Below, piece after piece: positions 1 through 6,288 of a stretch of 7,472 nucleotides of DNA (within the stretch, counting starts at the first letter, position 1; each line of letters starts with the position of its first letter). Under the pieces are notes generated by a model. That model saw only the letters and a program-made list of their open reading frames with translations, did no database searches and was not told the DNA's origin. Location: the NCBI GenBank assembly GCA_030627025.1, contig DAOUSX010000044.1:1-7472 (forward strand), given 5' to 3'. Both the position numbers and the translations under genes were made by a program. This DNA is from Dehalococcoidia bacterium (GTDB taxonomy: Bacteria; Chloroflexota; Dehalococcoidia; GIF9; AB-539-J10).

Positions 1-1
1 G

Positions 2-670
2 GACCCTGTGATCAGAGCGATTGTAGCTCACTTCTACGTTGTAAGCATTCACCCATTCGGTGACGGCAATGGGCGAACAGCACGAGCTGTTGAGAGTTTC
101 TTATTATATAAGGCTGGGATCAACGCTCGCGGATTTTACTCATTAGCCAATTATTACTACCGCTATAGAGAAGAATATGTGCGGTATCTGGACCGAGTTC
201 GTTTCGAGACAGACGGAAATCTCACACCATTCGTGCTTTTTGCTTTGCGGGGTCTGGTAGAGGAATTGGAGGCAGTTCATAATGAAGTCCTACTGGAAGT
301 TCAGCAGATTGCATTCAGGGATTTTGCACGTGAGCAGTTACACGAGAGGCTTGCCACAAAATCAGGAGAGCGCATGATTAACTTCATTTTGGGGTTGGGA
401 AATAGATCTGTGCCGCTAAAGGATATACGGCGAGGCAAGGATATATTAGCAATTCTTTACCGTAACCTAACAGCCAAGACCTTGTCCCGAGACCTGGACT
501 ATCTTAAAGAGCGGAAACTCATTATCCTGGAGAATGGTGAGGTAAGAGCGAATATCGGCATTATGAGTCAGTTTGTCCCCCCGCATGAGCTTACGCAAGC
601 ACTGCCCCACCAGCGCCGAATTACCAGCCGAAAAAAACTAGGAAAGATTGAACCAACGAAAGATGACTAA
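2..670 (+). CDS. Fic-domain protein with C-terminal winged helix, 5' end missing
   Basis: The frame is open at the left window edge, so this is the C-terminal part of a longer gene; the GTG at 8 is only the first start-like codon and is probably internal. The Fic active-site motif HPFGDGNGRTAR lies at bases 50-85, with the catalytic His, the phosphate-binding loop and the final Arg all intact. Fic enzymes usually transfer AMP or another phosphate-containing group from a nucleotide to a hydroxyl side chain of a target protein. The last third (about bases 410-580) reads like a winged helix (KTLSRDLDYLKERKLI), as in the common Fic-wHTH proteins that may autoregulate or bind DNA. The inhibitory helix motif [S/T]xxxE(G/N) is not seen here and would lie upstream in class II Fic proteins. 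The gene overlaps nadB by 8 bp, so the two are probably translationally coupled. The target is unknown. Confidence 0.9.
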   Translation, partial: DPVIRAIVAHFYVVSIHPFGDGNGRTARAVESFLLYKAGINARGFYSLANYYYRYREEYVRYLDRVRFETDGNLTPFVLFALRGLVEELEAVHNEVLLEVQQIAFRDFAREQLHERLATKSGERMINFILGLGNRSVPLKDIRRGKDILAILYRNLTAKTLSRDLDYLKERKLIILENGEVRANIGIMSQFVPPHELTQALPHQRRITSRKKLGKIEPTKDD

Positions 671-2246
671 CTATGACTATATAATAGTGGGCAGTGGCAT
701 TGCCGGGCTTTACGCTGCGTTACTTGCTATCGGGCAAAGCAGCGTGCTTGTCTTGACCAAGGGCAGCATTGATGATTGCAATACCAAGTATGCTCAAGGT
801 GGTATCGCTGTCGCTATCGGTAAGGATGACTCTCCTGAGCTTCACTACAGGGATACCGTGGCTGCTGGAGATGGGTTGTGTGATGCCAATGCAGTTCATA
901 TTCTTACTGAAGAAGCAGCTGAATGTATTGCTGACCTTATCAAGCTTCAAGTTCCCTTCGATACGCTGGATGGCGAAATTAGCCTGGGCAAGGAGGCGGC
1001 TCATAGTGCGCCTCGCATTATCCATGCTGGGGGGGATGCTACCGGTGAGTATATTGAAACCACCTTGAGTCGGCAGGTGAGGTCCAATAGGGTCAGGGTT
1101 TTGGAACACTGCCTGGTTAGCGAGATTATCACTGAAGGTGGGATGGTGGAAGGTGTGAAGGTTCTTGATTGCCGAACAGAGCTGCTAGAGGAATATAGTT
1201 GTCGATTTCTTATTTTAGCCACTGGTGGCGCGGGGCAGTTATTTAAATATACCACCAACTCCGATGTGGTTACCGGCGATGGCATAGCCTTAGCTTTCAA
1301 AGCTGGTGCTGAAATCAGCGATATGGAATTCTTCCAGTTTCATCCTACCAGCCTTCATCTTCCCGGGGTGGCTCCTTTCCTCATTTCTGAGGCAGTAAGG
1401 GGGGAGGGTGGGATACTCAGGAATGGGGAAGGTTATCGTTTTATGCCTGATTATGCCGATGAGGCTGAGCTGGCGCCAAGGGATGTGGTGGCTCGGAGCA
1501 TTGTCTATGAAATGAGAAAGAGAGGCAGTGATAGCGTGTTTTTGGACGTTACTCATTTACCGGCTCGTTTAATTACTGCCCGCTTTCCACATATCTATCG
1601 CTTCTGCCGGGAACATGGCTTGAACATCACCAAGGAACTCATACCGGTAGCTCCGGCAGCTCATTACCTTATGGGAGGGGTGAAGGTGAATGAGTGGGGT
1701 GAGGCTAATATCCTGGGCTTGTTGGCAATCGGGGAGGCAGCCTGCACCAGCGTTCATGGTGCCAACAGGCTGGCATCAAATTCACTGCTTGAATCGGTCG
1801 TTTTTGCCAGGAGAGCAATACAGAAAACTCAAACATCTCATCCTTTTGTCATTGCGAGTGAAGCGAATGGGTCCCCGAAAAATTCGCAGAATTTTTTGGG
1901 TAAAAAGCAATCTTACTTCCTCCGTGACCGTGAGCCACTGCCCGAAACACCGACGCTCAATCTACCTAACTTGCAATCGCTTATGTGGGACAAGGTAGGG
2001 ATTATTCGTTCCGGCGAGGGTCTTGACGAGGCGGCGAACATCCTGGCTACCTGGGAGCGCTCCCTACCTCAGCCTGCTGACCGTGTCTCTCATGAGTTAA
2101 GCAGTCTGGTTTTATGTGGTAGGCTTATGACTGAGGCGGCGTTGCTCAGGGAAGAAAGCCGCGGTGCTCATTTCCGCACCGATTTTCCTGAAACTTCGCC
2201 AGAGTGGCAAAGGCATATAGTCTTCCGGAGTAAACATGCTCAGTAA
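663..2246 (+). CDS. nadB: L-aspartate oxidase
   Basis: FAD enzyme that oxidises L-aspartate to iminoaspartate, the first step of de novo NAD synthesis; in an anaerobe fumarate would be the likely electron acceptor. I chose ATG 663 (527 residues) over TTG 648 because the family normally begins a few residues before the dinucleotide-binding loop, here YDYIIVGSGIAG at residues 4-15. Other family blocks follow in order: KYAQGGIAVA (42-51), APRIIHAGGDATG (about 117-129), the HPTSLHLPG and SEAVRGEGG active-site region, APAAHYLMGGV, and GEAACTSVHGANRLASNSLLES. The C-terminal helical domain has MWDKVGI and ends with ESRGAHFRTDFPE. It overlaps the upstream Fic gene by 8 bp and nadC by 11 bp. Oddity: the linker between the FAD part and the helical domain contains a foreign-looking insert at residues 396-413 (separate entry), and the LES-to-MWD distance is about 11 residues longer than in E. 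coli NadB as I recall it. nadA is not in the window. Confidence 0.97.
   Translation: MTNYDYIIVGSGIAGLYAALLAIGQSSVLVLTKGSIDDCNTKYAQGGIAVAIGKDDSPELHYRDTVAAGDGLCDANAVHILTEEAAECIADLIKLQVPFDTLDGEISLGKEAAHSAPRIIHAGGDATGEYIETTLSRQVRSNRVRVLEHCLVSEIITEGGMVEGVKVLDCRTELLEEYSCRFLILATGGAGQLFKYTTNSDVVTGDGIALAFKAGAEISDMEFFQFHPTSLHLPGVAPFLISEAVRGEGGILRNGEGYRFMPDYADEAELAPRDVVARSIVYEMRKRGSDSVFLDVTHLPARLITARFPHIYRFCREHGLNITKELIPVAPAAHYLMGGVKVNEWGEANILGLLAIGEAACTSVHGANRLASNSLLESVVFARRAIQKTQTSHPFVIASEANGSPKNSQNFLGKKQSYFLRDREPLPETPTLNLPNLQSLMWDKVGIIRSGEGLDEAANILATWERSLPQPADRVSHELSSLVLCGRLMTEAALLREESRGAHFRTDFPETSPEWQRHIVFRSKHAQ
1848..1900 (+). repeat. In-frame palindromic repeat insert inside nadB
   Basis: The stretch begins with GTCATTGCGAG, the same 11 bases that open the intergenic palindromic repeat at 7391. 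It continues with a near-perfect hairpin at 1874-1900: a 12-bp stem including one G-T pair, closed by the 3-base loop GCA. It is read in frame as VIASEANGSPKNSQNFLG (NadB residues 396-413), placed in the variable linker between domains. Peptides such as VIASEA followed by a few polar residues are typical conceptual translations of this repeat type. I infer a repeat insertion that the protein tolerates; the exact borders are uncertain. Confidence 0.7.
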
Positions 2247-3096
2247 TGCTCAAATAGGGCAAATCATTGACCTTGCTTTGGCTGAAGACCTTGGTAAGGG
2301 CGATATTACCACTAATTCCCTGATACCACATGGAAAAGTTGGCGTAGCATCAATTTTAGCCAAGGAAAAGGGCATTTTAGCCGGGGTTGAGATAGCTGAA
2401 GAAGTGGTTCGCCGGGTTGATGCGGAACTAAAAATAGAAGTTTCGCTCAAAGATGGGGCGAAAGTTGGCAGTGGCGACATAATTGCCACAGTGGAGGGCA
2501 GGATAGCCAGTATCCTCAAAGCGGAAAGAACAGCGTTGAATTTCCTGCAGAGGCTCAGCGGCATTGCCACGGAGACAAATCGCTATGTGAAAGCAGTTGA
2601 AGGGTTACCGGTGCGGATTATGGATACCAGGAAAACTACCCCCGGCTTAAGGCTATTGGAAAAATATGCTGTCAAGGTTGGCGGTGGCAAGAATCATCGC
2701 ATGCATCTGGGTGATGCCATTCTCATCAAGGACAATCATCTGGCAGCGCTCCGCAGTGACGGATTAAGTATCAGGGAAATTATAGAGAAGGCCTGGCAGA
2801 ATGCCCCGCCATCTACTCAAATAGAAGTGGAGGTCAAGACTCCAGAGGAGGCTCTGGAAGCTGCTGAAGCTGGAGCAAGTGTGATTATGCTTGATAATAT
2901 GAGCGTCGATGATATGCGTGAGGTGGTGAAGATGATACACGGGGTTGCCTTAATTGAAGCTTCGGGCAAAATTACATTGGATAAAGTTCGAGCTGTAGCA
3001 GAAACCGGTGTTGATTTTATCTCGGTAGGCGCTCTCACTCATTCAGCCAAAGCACTGGACATTAGCCTGGATATTGCCCCAAGCTCTGAGGGATAA
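2236..3096 (+). CDS. nadC: Nicotinate-nucleotide pyrophosphorylase (quinolinate phosphoribosyltransferase)
   Basis: Converts quinolinate and PRPP to nicotinate mononucleotide, CO2 and pyrophosphate, the third step of de novo NAD synthesis in the cytoplasm. At 286 residues it has the usual family length. Family blocks are all present: EDLGKGDITT (17-26), ERTALNFLQRLSGIAT, DTRKTTPGLR (130-139), GGGKNHR (149-155) followed by IKDNH, EVEVKTPEEALEA, IMLDN, and the C-terminal phosphate-binding strand-loop pairs IEASGKI and FISVGALTHS. The basic residues that bind quinolinate and PRPP (Arg132, Lys133, Lys152, His154, Arg155) are intact. The ATG at 2236 has CGGAG five bases upstream and sits inside the end of nadB (11-bp overlap), so translation is probably coupled. 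No hairpin terminator is visible in the 20 bp before the convergent gene at 3117. Confidence 0.97.
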   Translation: MLSNAQIGQIIDLALAEDLGKGDITTNSLIPHGKVGVASILAKEKGILAGVEIAEEVVRRVDAELKIEVSLKDGAKVGSGDIIATVEGRIASILKAERTALNFLQRLSGIATETNRYVKAVEGLPVRIMDTRKTTPGLRLLEKYAVKVGGGKNHRMHLGDAILIKDNHLAALRSDGLSIREIIEKAWQNAPPSTQIEVEVKTPEEALEAAEAGASVIMLDNMSVDDMREVVKMIHGVALIEASGKITLDKVRAVAETGVDFISVGALTHSAKALDISLDIAPSSEG

Positions 3097-3116
3097 CGTT
3101 TTTTCGGTTGAGTTGG

Positions 3117-3422
3117 CTACTGCCGGCTTGTATGCTCTTTTGGGGTTGCTAAGTACTGACTCAAAGTAGTGCTTATTTTGGACAGACCAAGAATTATACC
3201 CCAGCAAGCAAACACAGTGGCAGTAATTATACATCCCAGGGATAAATCCTTGACAATGCTCTCCGAAATAAGGAATAGCTCACCATGCCAGATGTGGTCG
3301 ACTATTCCAAATAGGGTACCTCCATAAAGCATTAGACTAAGCCACCAGATCCTCGCTTCTTTCTTTCGCCGCCACCAAATGGTGGTGATTATGGCTGCTG
3401 CAAGTGATATTGTGTAGCACAT
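3117..3422 (-). CDS. Small three-helix membrane protein, function unknown
   Basis: A 101-residue hydrophobic protein that I cannot assign to a family. Three likely membrane helices are visible: residues about 3-17 (ending in WW), 24-45, and 59-81. The first two are separated by a basic turn, RRKKEAR, which favours a cytoplasmic loop. The second helix ends in GIVDHIWHGELFL, with two His, an Asp and a Glu close together at the membrane edge; a metal or quinone role is conceivable but unproven. The hydrophilic tail ends TPKEHTSRQ. A textbook Shine-Dalgarno seven bases before the ATG supports a real gene. It lies 62 bp downstream of the Fur-family gene on the same strand and is likely co-transcribed with it. 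It converges with nadC, with 20 bp between stop codons. Confidence 0.75.
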   Translation of the reverse strand: MCYTISLAAAIITTIWWRRKKEARIWWLSLMLYGGTLFGIVDHIWHGELFLISESIVKDLSLGCIITATVFACWGIILGLSKISTTLSQYLATPKEHTSRQ

Positions 3423-3429
3423 TGTTTAA

Positions 3430-3437
3430 CCTCCTTT
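3430..3437 (-). promoter_or_regulatory. Shine-Dalgarno site of the small membrane protein gene
   Basis: AAAGGAGG on the minus strand, 7 bases before the ATG at 3422. It is an almost complete anti-16S match and is the main reason to accept this short gene. Confidence 0.8.
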
Positions 3438-3484
3438 CAATCCATATATCGGCGACTAATTGCAATAATCAAGCAAAAAATAAA

Positions 3485-3901
3485 TTACCCCTCCTTGTAA
3501 CAGTCATGGCACTCTCCTGAAATAGCTAAGTGCCTCAAATCGGCTTCAAAATCGTAATCCTGAAGCAGGGTGTCTTTTAGCGGATTTATTATAGATTCGT
3601 CCAGGTCAATTATCCTGCCACAGGTGCGGCAGACCAGGTGGTGGTGGCGTCCTTTTTCAGCAACATGATACCGAACGCGCCCTTCGCTAAAATCGGTTTC
3701 GGTGACCAGGTTCAGCTTCTTCATTAGCTCCAGGGTGCGATAGACAGTGGAGATGTTACTATAAGAATAGCGGGCATGTAACTGCTCATAAATTTCTTCA
3801 GCACTAATATGCCCATTGGCGTTATGAAGGGCTTCGATGACCAGCATACGTTGCGGAGTTAAACGGTAACCCTTTTCCCGTAGAGCTCTATCACAACTCA
3901 T
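3485..3901 (-). CDS. Fur-family metal-dependent transcriptional regulator
   Basis: A 138-residue cytoplasmic repressor of the Fur/PerR/Zur family. The N-terminal winged helix covers residues about 8-78, with GYRLTPQRMLVIEAL, HISAEEIYEQL and the recognition helix SNISTVYRTLELM. The C-terminal dimerisation domain carries two CXXC pairs, Cys91/Cys94 and Cys131/Cys134, the structural zinc site. Candidate regulatory-metal ligands, by alignment from memory to PerR and Fur, are His31, His79 or Glu82, His86, His88 and Asp99. The sequence alone does not decide between iron, zinc, nickel or peroxide sensing. No Shine-Dalgarno precedes the ATG, and no better in-frame start exists before Met19, which would cut into the DNA-binding domain. 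A promoter and a dyad lie directly upstream, suggesting autoregulation. The small membrane protein gene follows after 62 bp. Confidence 0.93.
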   Translation of the reverse strand: MSCDRALREKGYRLTPQRMLVIEALHNANGHISAEEIYEQLHARYSYSNISTVYRTLELMKKLNLVTETDFSEGRVRYHVAEKGRHHHLVCRTCGRIIDLDESIINPLKDTLLQDYDFEADLRHLAISGECHDCYKEG

Positions 3902-3911
3902 CTAAGACGGG

Positions 3912-3940
3912 ATAGTAACAAACCACCAGGGTTATTGCAA
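3912..3940 (-). promoter_or_regulatory. Candidate promoter of the Fur-family gene
   Basis: On the minus strand TTGCAA (3940-3935), a 17-base spacer and TACTAT (3917-3912) give a sigma-70-like pair, four of six matches in each box. Transcription would begin about 4-6 bases before the ATG at 3901, which fits the absence of a Shine-Dalgarno sequence. Inferred from pattern only. Confidence 0.4.
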
Positions 3941-3949
3941 CAAGTTGCA
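3936..3949. promoter_or_regulatory. Candidate Fur-family operator (TGCAAC-AA-GTTGCA dyad)
   Basis: Perfect 6-bp inverted arms TGCAAC (3936-3941) and GTTGCA (3944-3949) around a 2-base centre. It overlaps the -35 box of the proposed promoter, where repressor binding would block polymerase. Nickel-responsive Nur boxes in actinobacteria have related TTGCAA half-sites, but that resemblance is only suggestive. An exact 12-base part of the dyad (CAACTTGTTGCA in the fur direction) recurs at 7244-7255. Confidence 0.45.
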
Positions 3950-4013
3950 CTCATTCATCCGTTAGCCAACGGACTAAATAAATCCAAAAATCAAACATAA
4001 AAATCAAAATTAC

Positions 4014-4075
4014 AACTCAAAATGCAAAATGACAGAGCGAAGTTTAAAAATGAAAGTATTTTTGCATTTTGAGTT
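4014..4075. repeat. Long AT-rich hairpin between the 221-residue protein gene and the Fur-family gene
   Basis: Perfect 16-bp inverted arms, AACTCAAAATGCAAAA at 4014-4029 and its complement at 4060-4075, enclose a 30-base loop. The left flank (3981-4013) is made of short, similar AAAATCAAA-like words. It lies about 90 bp past the stop of the 221-residue protein gene (4165). In the minus-strand RNA the stem is followed by a U-rich run, so it could act as a weak terminator for the ferredoxin operon. The low GC of the stem makes an intergenic repeat relic equally likely. Confidence 0.55.
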
Positions 4076-4088
4076 TTGTCTTGTTTAG

Positions 4089-4122
4089 GGATTGCCACCC
4101 GTCAGCTAGCAGCTCGCAATGG
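4089..4122. repeat. Decayed half copy of the CTCGCAATGAC palindromic repeat
   Basis: GGATTGCCACCC (4089-4100), a short GC-rich middle and CTCGCAATGG (4113-4122) match, with substitutions and a longer middle, the right half of the repeat at 7435-7465, which reads TGAGATTGCCACGCC then CTCGCAATGAC. The left half is missing. It adjoins the AT-rich hairpin. Confidence 0.55.
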
Positions 4123-4164
4123 TATAAAGAACTGCGTGAAGTATCACCTATCTGAACTAGGTCA

Positions 4165-4830
4165 TCAGAAATACTCACCGGTGCGCATGACATAGTTATC
4201 AACCACTATCTTCTCACAGATTGTAGAGTAGGCCTTAAAATTCTTAATCTCAAGATGTTTGGCTGGTACCATTTCTCTGAAGCTGACAATCCTTTCATCA
4301 AAGAATAAAACGCCTATTTCACTTTGAAAGCACCTGTCCAGAAATTCCTCATCTACCTGATATGGGAAAAGGACATATCCTCTATTGAAACAGCCCTTTA
4401 ATCCCTCCAGGACACGTAATGCACCCAAAGCGTCTTCAGCGCCGCAACACATCATCACACATTCTTCGCCTGGTAGCCGGTAACGGTCGATCTTCCAGAA
4501 GACTTTGCCTGCTGGTTCGTTTTTACTTTTAATCCAACCGTCCTCCTCGCTATCCCGCAACACGGCTTTGACAAAATCTTCGTTAAACCCGGTCTTTTCC
4601 ACTATGGACTCCGTAGGCGTCCACTCATCCTCACTCAACAAATACAGGAAGCCAGTTGGTGCTCCCCCCTTATTTTCCAAGCGAAGTTTGATCTGCTCTA
4701 ACTCAGGCTTTATCCCGACGACATCGGGCTTAAGGTCGGTATTCGGTATCTCCGGCGAGATCTCCACGTAATAACCCATACCGGACAAATAGGCTCCGGC
4801 GACAACCTGAAGTTGCTTTGCCTTAATCAC
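4165..4830 (-). CDS. Putative degenerate PD-(D/E)XK-like protein with inserted winged helix
   Basis: A 221-residue soluble protein of unknown function. Residues 5-41 (KQLQVVAGAYLSGMGYYVEI, then LKPDVVGIK with Asp36) read like the first helix-strand-strand half of a PD-(D/E)XK fold. Residues about 58-113 look like a winged helix (TPTESIVEKTGFNEDFVKAVL, then DGWIKSK). Residues 122-180 resume like the second half of the nuclease fold: a strand, a helix (ALRVLEGLKG), a strand (GYVLFPY), a helix and IGVLFFDE. The strand where the catalytic ExK should lie reads EECVMMCCG, with Cys124, Cys128 and Cys129 and no Lys, so nuclease activity is doubtful. The start is GTG 4830, with AGGAG five bases upstream; an overlapping ATG is out of frame. 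It is the last gene of the ferredoxin run, 93 bp after the 124-residue ferredoxin. A regulatory or sensing role is an inference; the fold assignment is from pattern only. Confidence 0.7.
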   Translation of the reverse strand: MIKAKQLQVVAGAYLSGMGYYVEISPEIPNTDLKPDVVGIKPELEQIKLRLENKGGAPTGFLYLLSEDEWTPTESIVEKTGFNEDFVKAVLRDSEEDGWIKSKNEPAGKVFWKIDRYRLPGEECVMMCCGAEDALGALRVLEGLKGCFNRGYVLFPYQVDEEFLDRCFQSEIGVLFFDERIVSFREMVPAKHLEIKNFKAYSTICEKIVVDNYVMRTGEYF

Positions 4831-4923
4831 GGCATCTCCTGCTTTCTGCAGCCTCGATGTGCTATCGGGAACTCCTTTTATCCTGCAGAGTCCACGTGGC
4901 TGGTAAAATTTACTCCCTCAAAG

Positions 4924-5298
4924 TCAATCATCTCTGGGAAAGGTTCTTGTGCCATCTCTAAGGGTAAAGCAGAAGATAATGTCTGATCGTTGAACTCTCA
5001 CTGCCGGCAGCTGGGGTTCAGGCATCTCCAGGGTCAGAGCTCCTTTGGGGCAGGCTTCAACGCACTTCCCACAACCGTTGCAGTTTATCATATAACAAGA
5101 AAATATCCTGTGTGGTATATCCTCCAATCTTTGGGGGGCATTTTCTCCCACCGGAGGAGGCTCAGTGTTTATAAATCCAAGACAATTCGGGCCCGCCTCT
5201 AAGCAAGCCTGCACACACTTCAAGCACAATATGGCGTTTCCACATGCCTCTTCATCTACATGAATAACCGGTCTTGGTGTTATATGTGTATATTCCAT
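4924..5298 (-). CDS. Two-cluster 4Fe-4S ferredoxin-type protein
   Basis: A 124-residue cytoplasmic electron carrier with two Cys sets. Set one is Cys19, Cys25, Cys28 and Cys32 (CX5CX2CX3C, an expanded first spacing), with Cys39 behind it. Set two is the canonical Cys73, Cys76, Cys79, Cys83 followed by Pro, with Cys68 in front. A Pro-rich segment of about 40 residues separates them, longer than in small bacterial ferredoxins. The last 30 residues (QRSDIIFCFTLRDGTRTF) have another Cys and no recognised domain. I chose ATG 5298 over GTG 5340 because AAAGGAG lies seven bases before it; the longer form would overlap the preceding gene and has no such site. It follows the 277-residue Fe-S protein by 35 bp and is surely in its operon. 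It probably passes electrons to or from that protein; the partner enzyme is not in the window. Confidence 0.88.
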   Translation of the reverse strand: MEYTHITPRPVIHVDEEACGNAILCLKCVQACLEAGPNCLGFINTEPPPVGENAPQRLEDIPHRIFSCYMINCNGCGKCVEACPKGALTLEMPEPQLPAVRVQRSDIIFCFTLRDGTRTFPRDD

Positions 5299-5305
5299 TT
5301 CATCT

Positions 5306-5312
5306 CTCCTTT
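5306..5312 (-). promoter_or_regulatory. Shine-Dalgarno site deciding the ferredoxin start
   Basis: AAAGGAG on the minus strand, seven bases before ATG 5298. It fixes the start 14 codons inside the longest open frame. Confidence 0.8.
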
Positions 5313-5333
5313 CGCCCAGATTCACTTTCCAGG

Positions 5334-6167
5334 TCACCAATTATCCACCAGAGAAGGGTACGATGACCGATCCACCAGCTTTATTGCTCCATAGGGACAA
5401 GCTGGCCGGCATAATCCACAACCAAAACACGCTTGAGGATCAATGTACATCACGCGTTCTACTGGAGAATACCTCATTGCGCCGAACTGGCAGCGGTGCA
5501 TACACGCCGGATATTCCTTACATCCCTCCTTACACTTTGCCAGGTCGACCTCAGTTACATATTCGCCCTTACGCTGAGCATTTACCACTCCGTAAGATAA
5601 CTTGAACTTTGTGGGTATGCAATCAGTGGCGGTGCAATGACACATAACTATGGGAGGGATTCCATCAGTATCAACAGCGGCATGCCAAATTGAATGCAGA
5701 AATCCTTTTTTATCGCAATCCATCTCGAACTCTTTTGCTTCTTCCTTAGAGAGGATTTTTGAATCTTTCTCCCAGGGTCTCTCTTTCAGGGCAGTTTCAA
5801 TTCCCCAGAGATACAGGCAACGCAGGACATCGGTCTTACCAAAATACCTGCGGCAGGCACAGTTCATGAGAAAAAACGGTCCCTTACAAAGGTCTATTAT
5901 CTTGAGGGCATCTTCTAAAGGAACGGTTTGCCCACCGTGACCGATCATCTGCTCCATAGCCACGCTCAGGGTATCCGAATAATACAAATCTGGCGATGAT
6001 TCATCGGCGATTGTCATGGCGCCTACCTCAAAGCTATTTTTTTGCACACCGGTTAGCATCTTTACAGTAGCTTCATGAGCTCCAGAAGTGTAAAGCTCAT
6101 CACGGTAATTATCAGGATTGAGATACCACTTGGTGCCACCTCCATATTCGACACAATACCGGCACAT
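5334..6167 (-). CDS. Multi-cysteine 4Fe-4S binding protein with C-terminal ferredoxin domain
   Basis: A 277-residue iron-sulfur protein. The N-terminus MCRYCVEYGGGTKWYLNP has a CXXC pair and, as far as I recall, resembles a family of anaerobe 4Fe-4S proteins that begin CxxCxEHGxGxKWYL. The middle holds VPLEDALKIID and NCACRR (Cys103, Cys105), Cys117, then KGFLHSIW and CHCTATDC (Cys176, Cys178, Cys183), an arrangement seen in proteins with an extra Cys-rich site before a ferredoxin domain. The C-terminal ferredoxin domain (about 203-270) has an unusual first set, Cys212, Cys216, Cys222, Cys226 (CX3CX5CX3C, then QFGAM), and a normal second set, Cys247, Cys250, Cys253, Cys257-Pro. It is probably cytoplasmic, with no signal peptide or membrane helix. 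AGGAGG seven bases before the ATG supports the start. It heads the three-gene run, 169 bp downstream of the CooC-type gene. Electron transfer is likely; the substrate is unknown. Confidence 0.88.
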   Translation of the reverse strand: MCRYCVEYGGGTKWYLNPDNYRDELYTSGAHEATVKMLTGVQKNSFEVGAMTIADESSPDLYYSDTLSVAMEQMIGHGGQTVPLEDALKIIDLCKGPFFLMNCACRRYFGKTDVLRCLYLWGIETALKERPWEKDSKILSKEEAKEFEMDCDKKGFLHSIWHAAVDTDGIPPIVMCHCTATDCIPTKFKLSYGVVNAQRKGEYVTEVDLAKCKEGCKEYPACMHRCQFGAMRYSPVERVMYIDPQACFGCGLCRPACPYGAIKLVDRSSYPSLVDNW

Positions 6168-6174
6168 TTCTTAT

Positions 6175-6180
6175 CCTCCT
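6175..6180 (-). promoter_or_regulatory. Shine-Dalgarno site of the 277-residue Fe-S protein gene
   Basis: AGGAGG on the minus strand, seven bases before ATG 6167; the flanking AA makes an extended match. Confidence 0.8.
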
Positions 6181-6288
6181 TGTTCTAGATTTTGAGTAAG
6201 TATTTCTCGCCTCAAATGGTGATTTAGAATTACAACCTATTCTCCGCCTCGAGGAAGCAACCTCCACCCCACCACACAAACGTTTCTT

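Noticed and set aside
648..662. TTG start for nadB, five codons upstream
   Set aside because: ATG 663 gives the usual family N-terminus just before the FAD-binding loop; the GGAAAG before TTG is too close to serve it.
720..1556. Open frames on either strand inside nadB (for example 720-1109 minus, 769-1068 plus)
   Set aside because: They lie over a gene with clear family motifs, and their translations have no recognisable domain.
3097..3116. Terminator between nadC and the convergent gene, because of TTTTTT at 3099-3104
   Set aside because: No hairpin precedes the T run within the 20-bp gap.
4505..4771. Plus-strand open frame of 88 codons opposite the 221-residue protein gene
   Set aside because: Ser/Pro-rich antisense shadow without a Shine-Dalgarno or domain; the minus-strand gene fits the operon.
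5299..5340. Longer ferredoxin form starting at GTG 5340
   Set aside because: A strong Shine-Dalgarno at 5306-5312 serves ATG 5298, and the extra 14 residues show no family feature and would overlap the preceding gene.
6168..6288. Riboswitch in the leader of the Fe-S operon (GGTGGGGTGGAGG-rich stretch)
   Set aside because: No known riboswitch core recognised; only weak 5-8 bp pairings such as TTGAG/CTCAA and CCTCGAGG.
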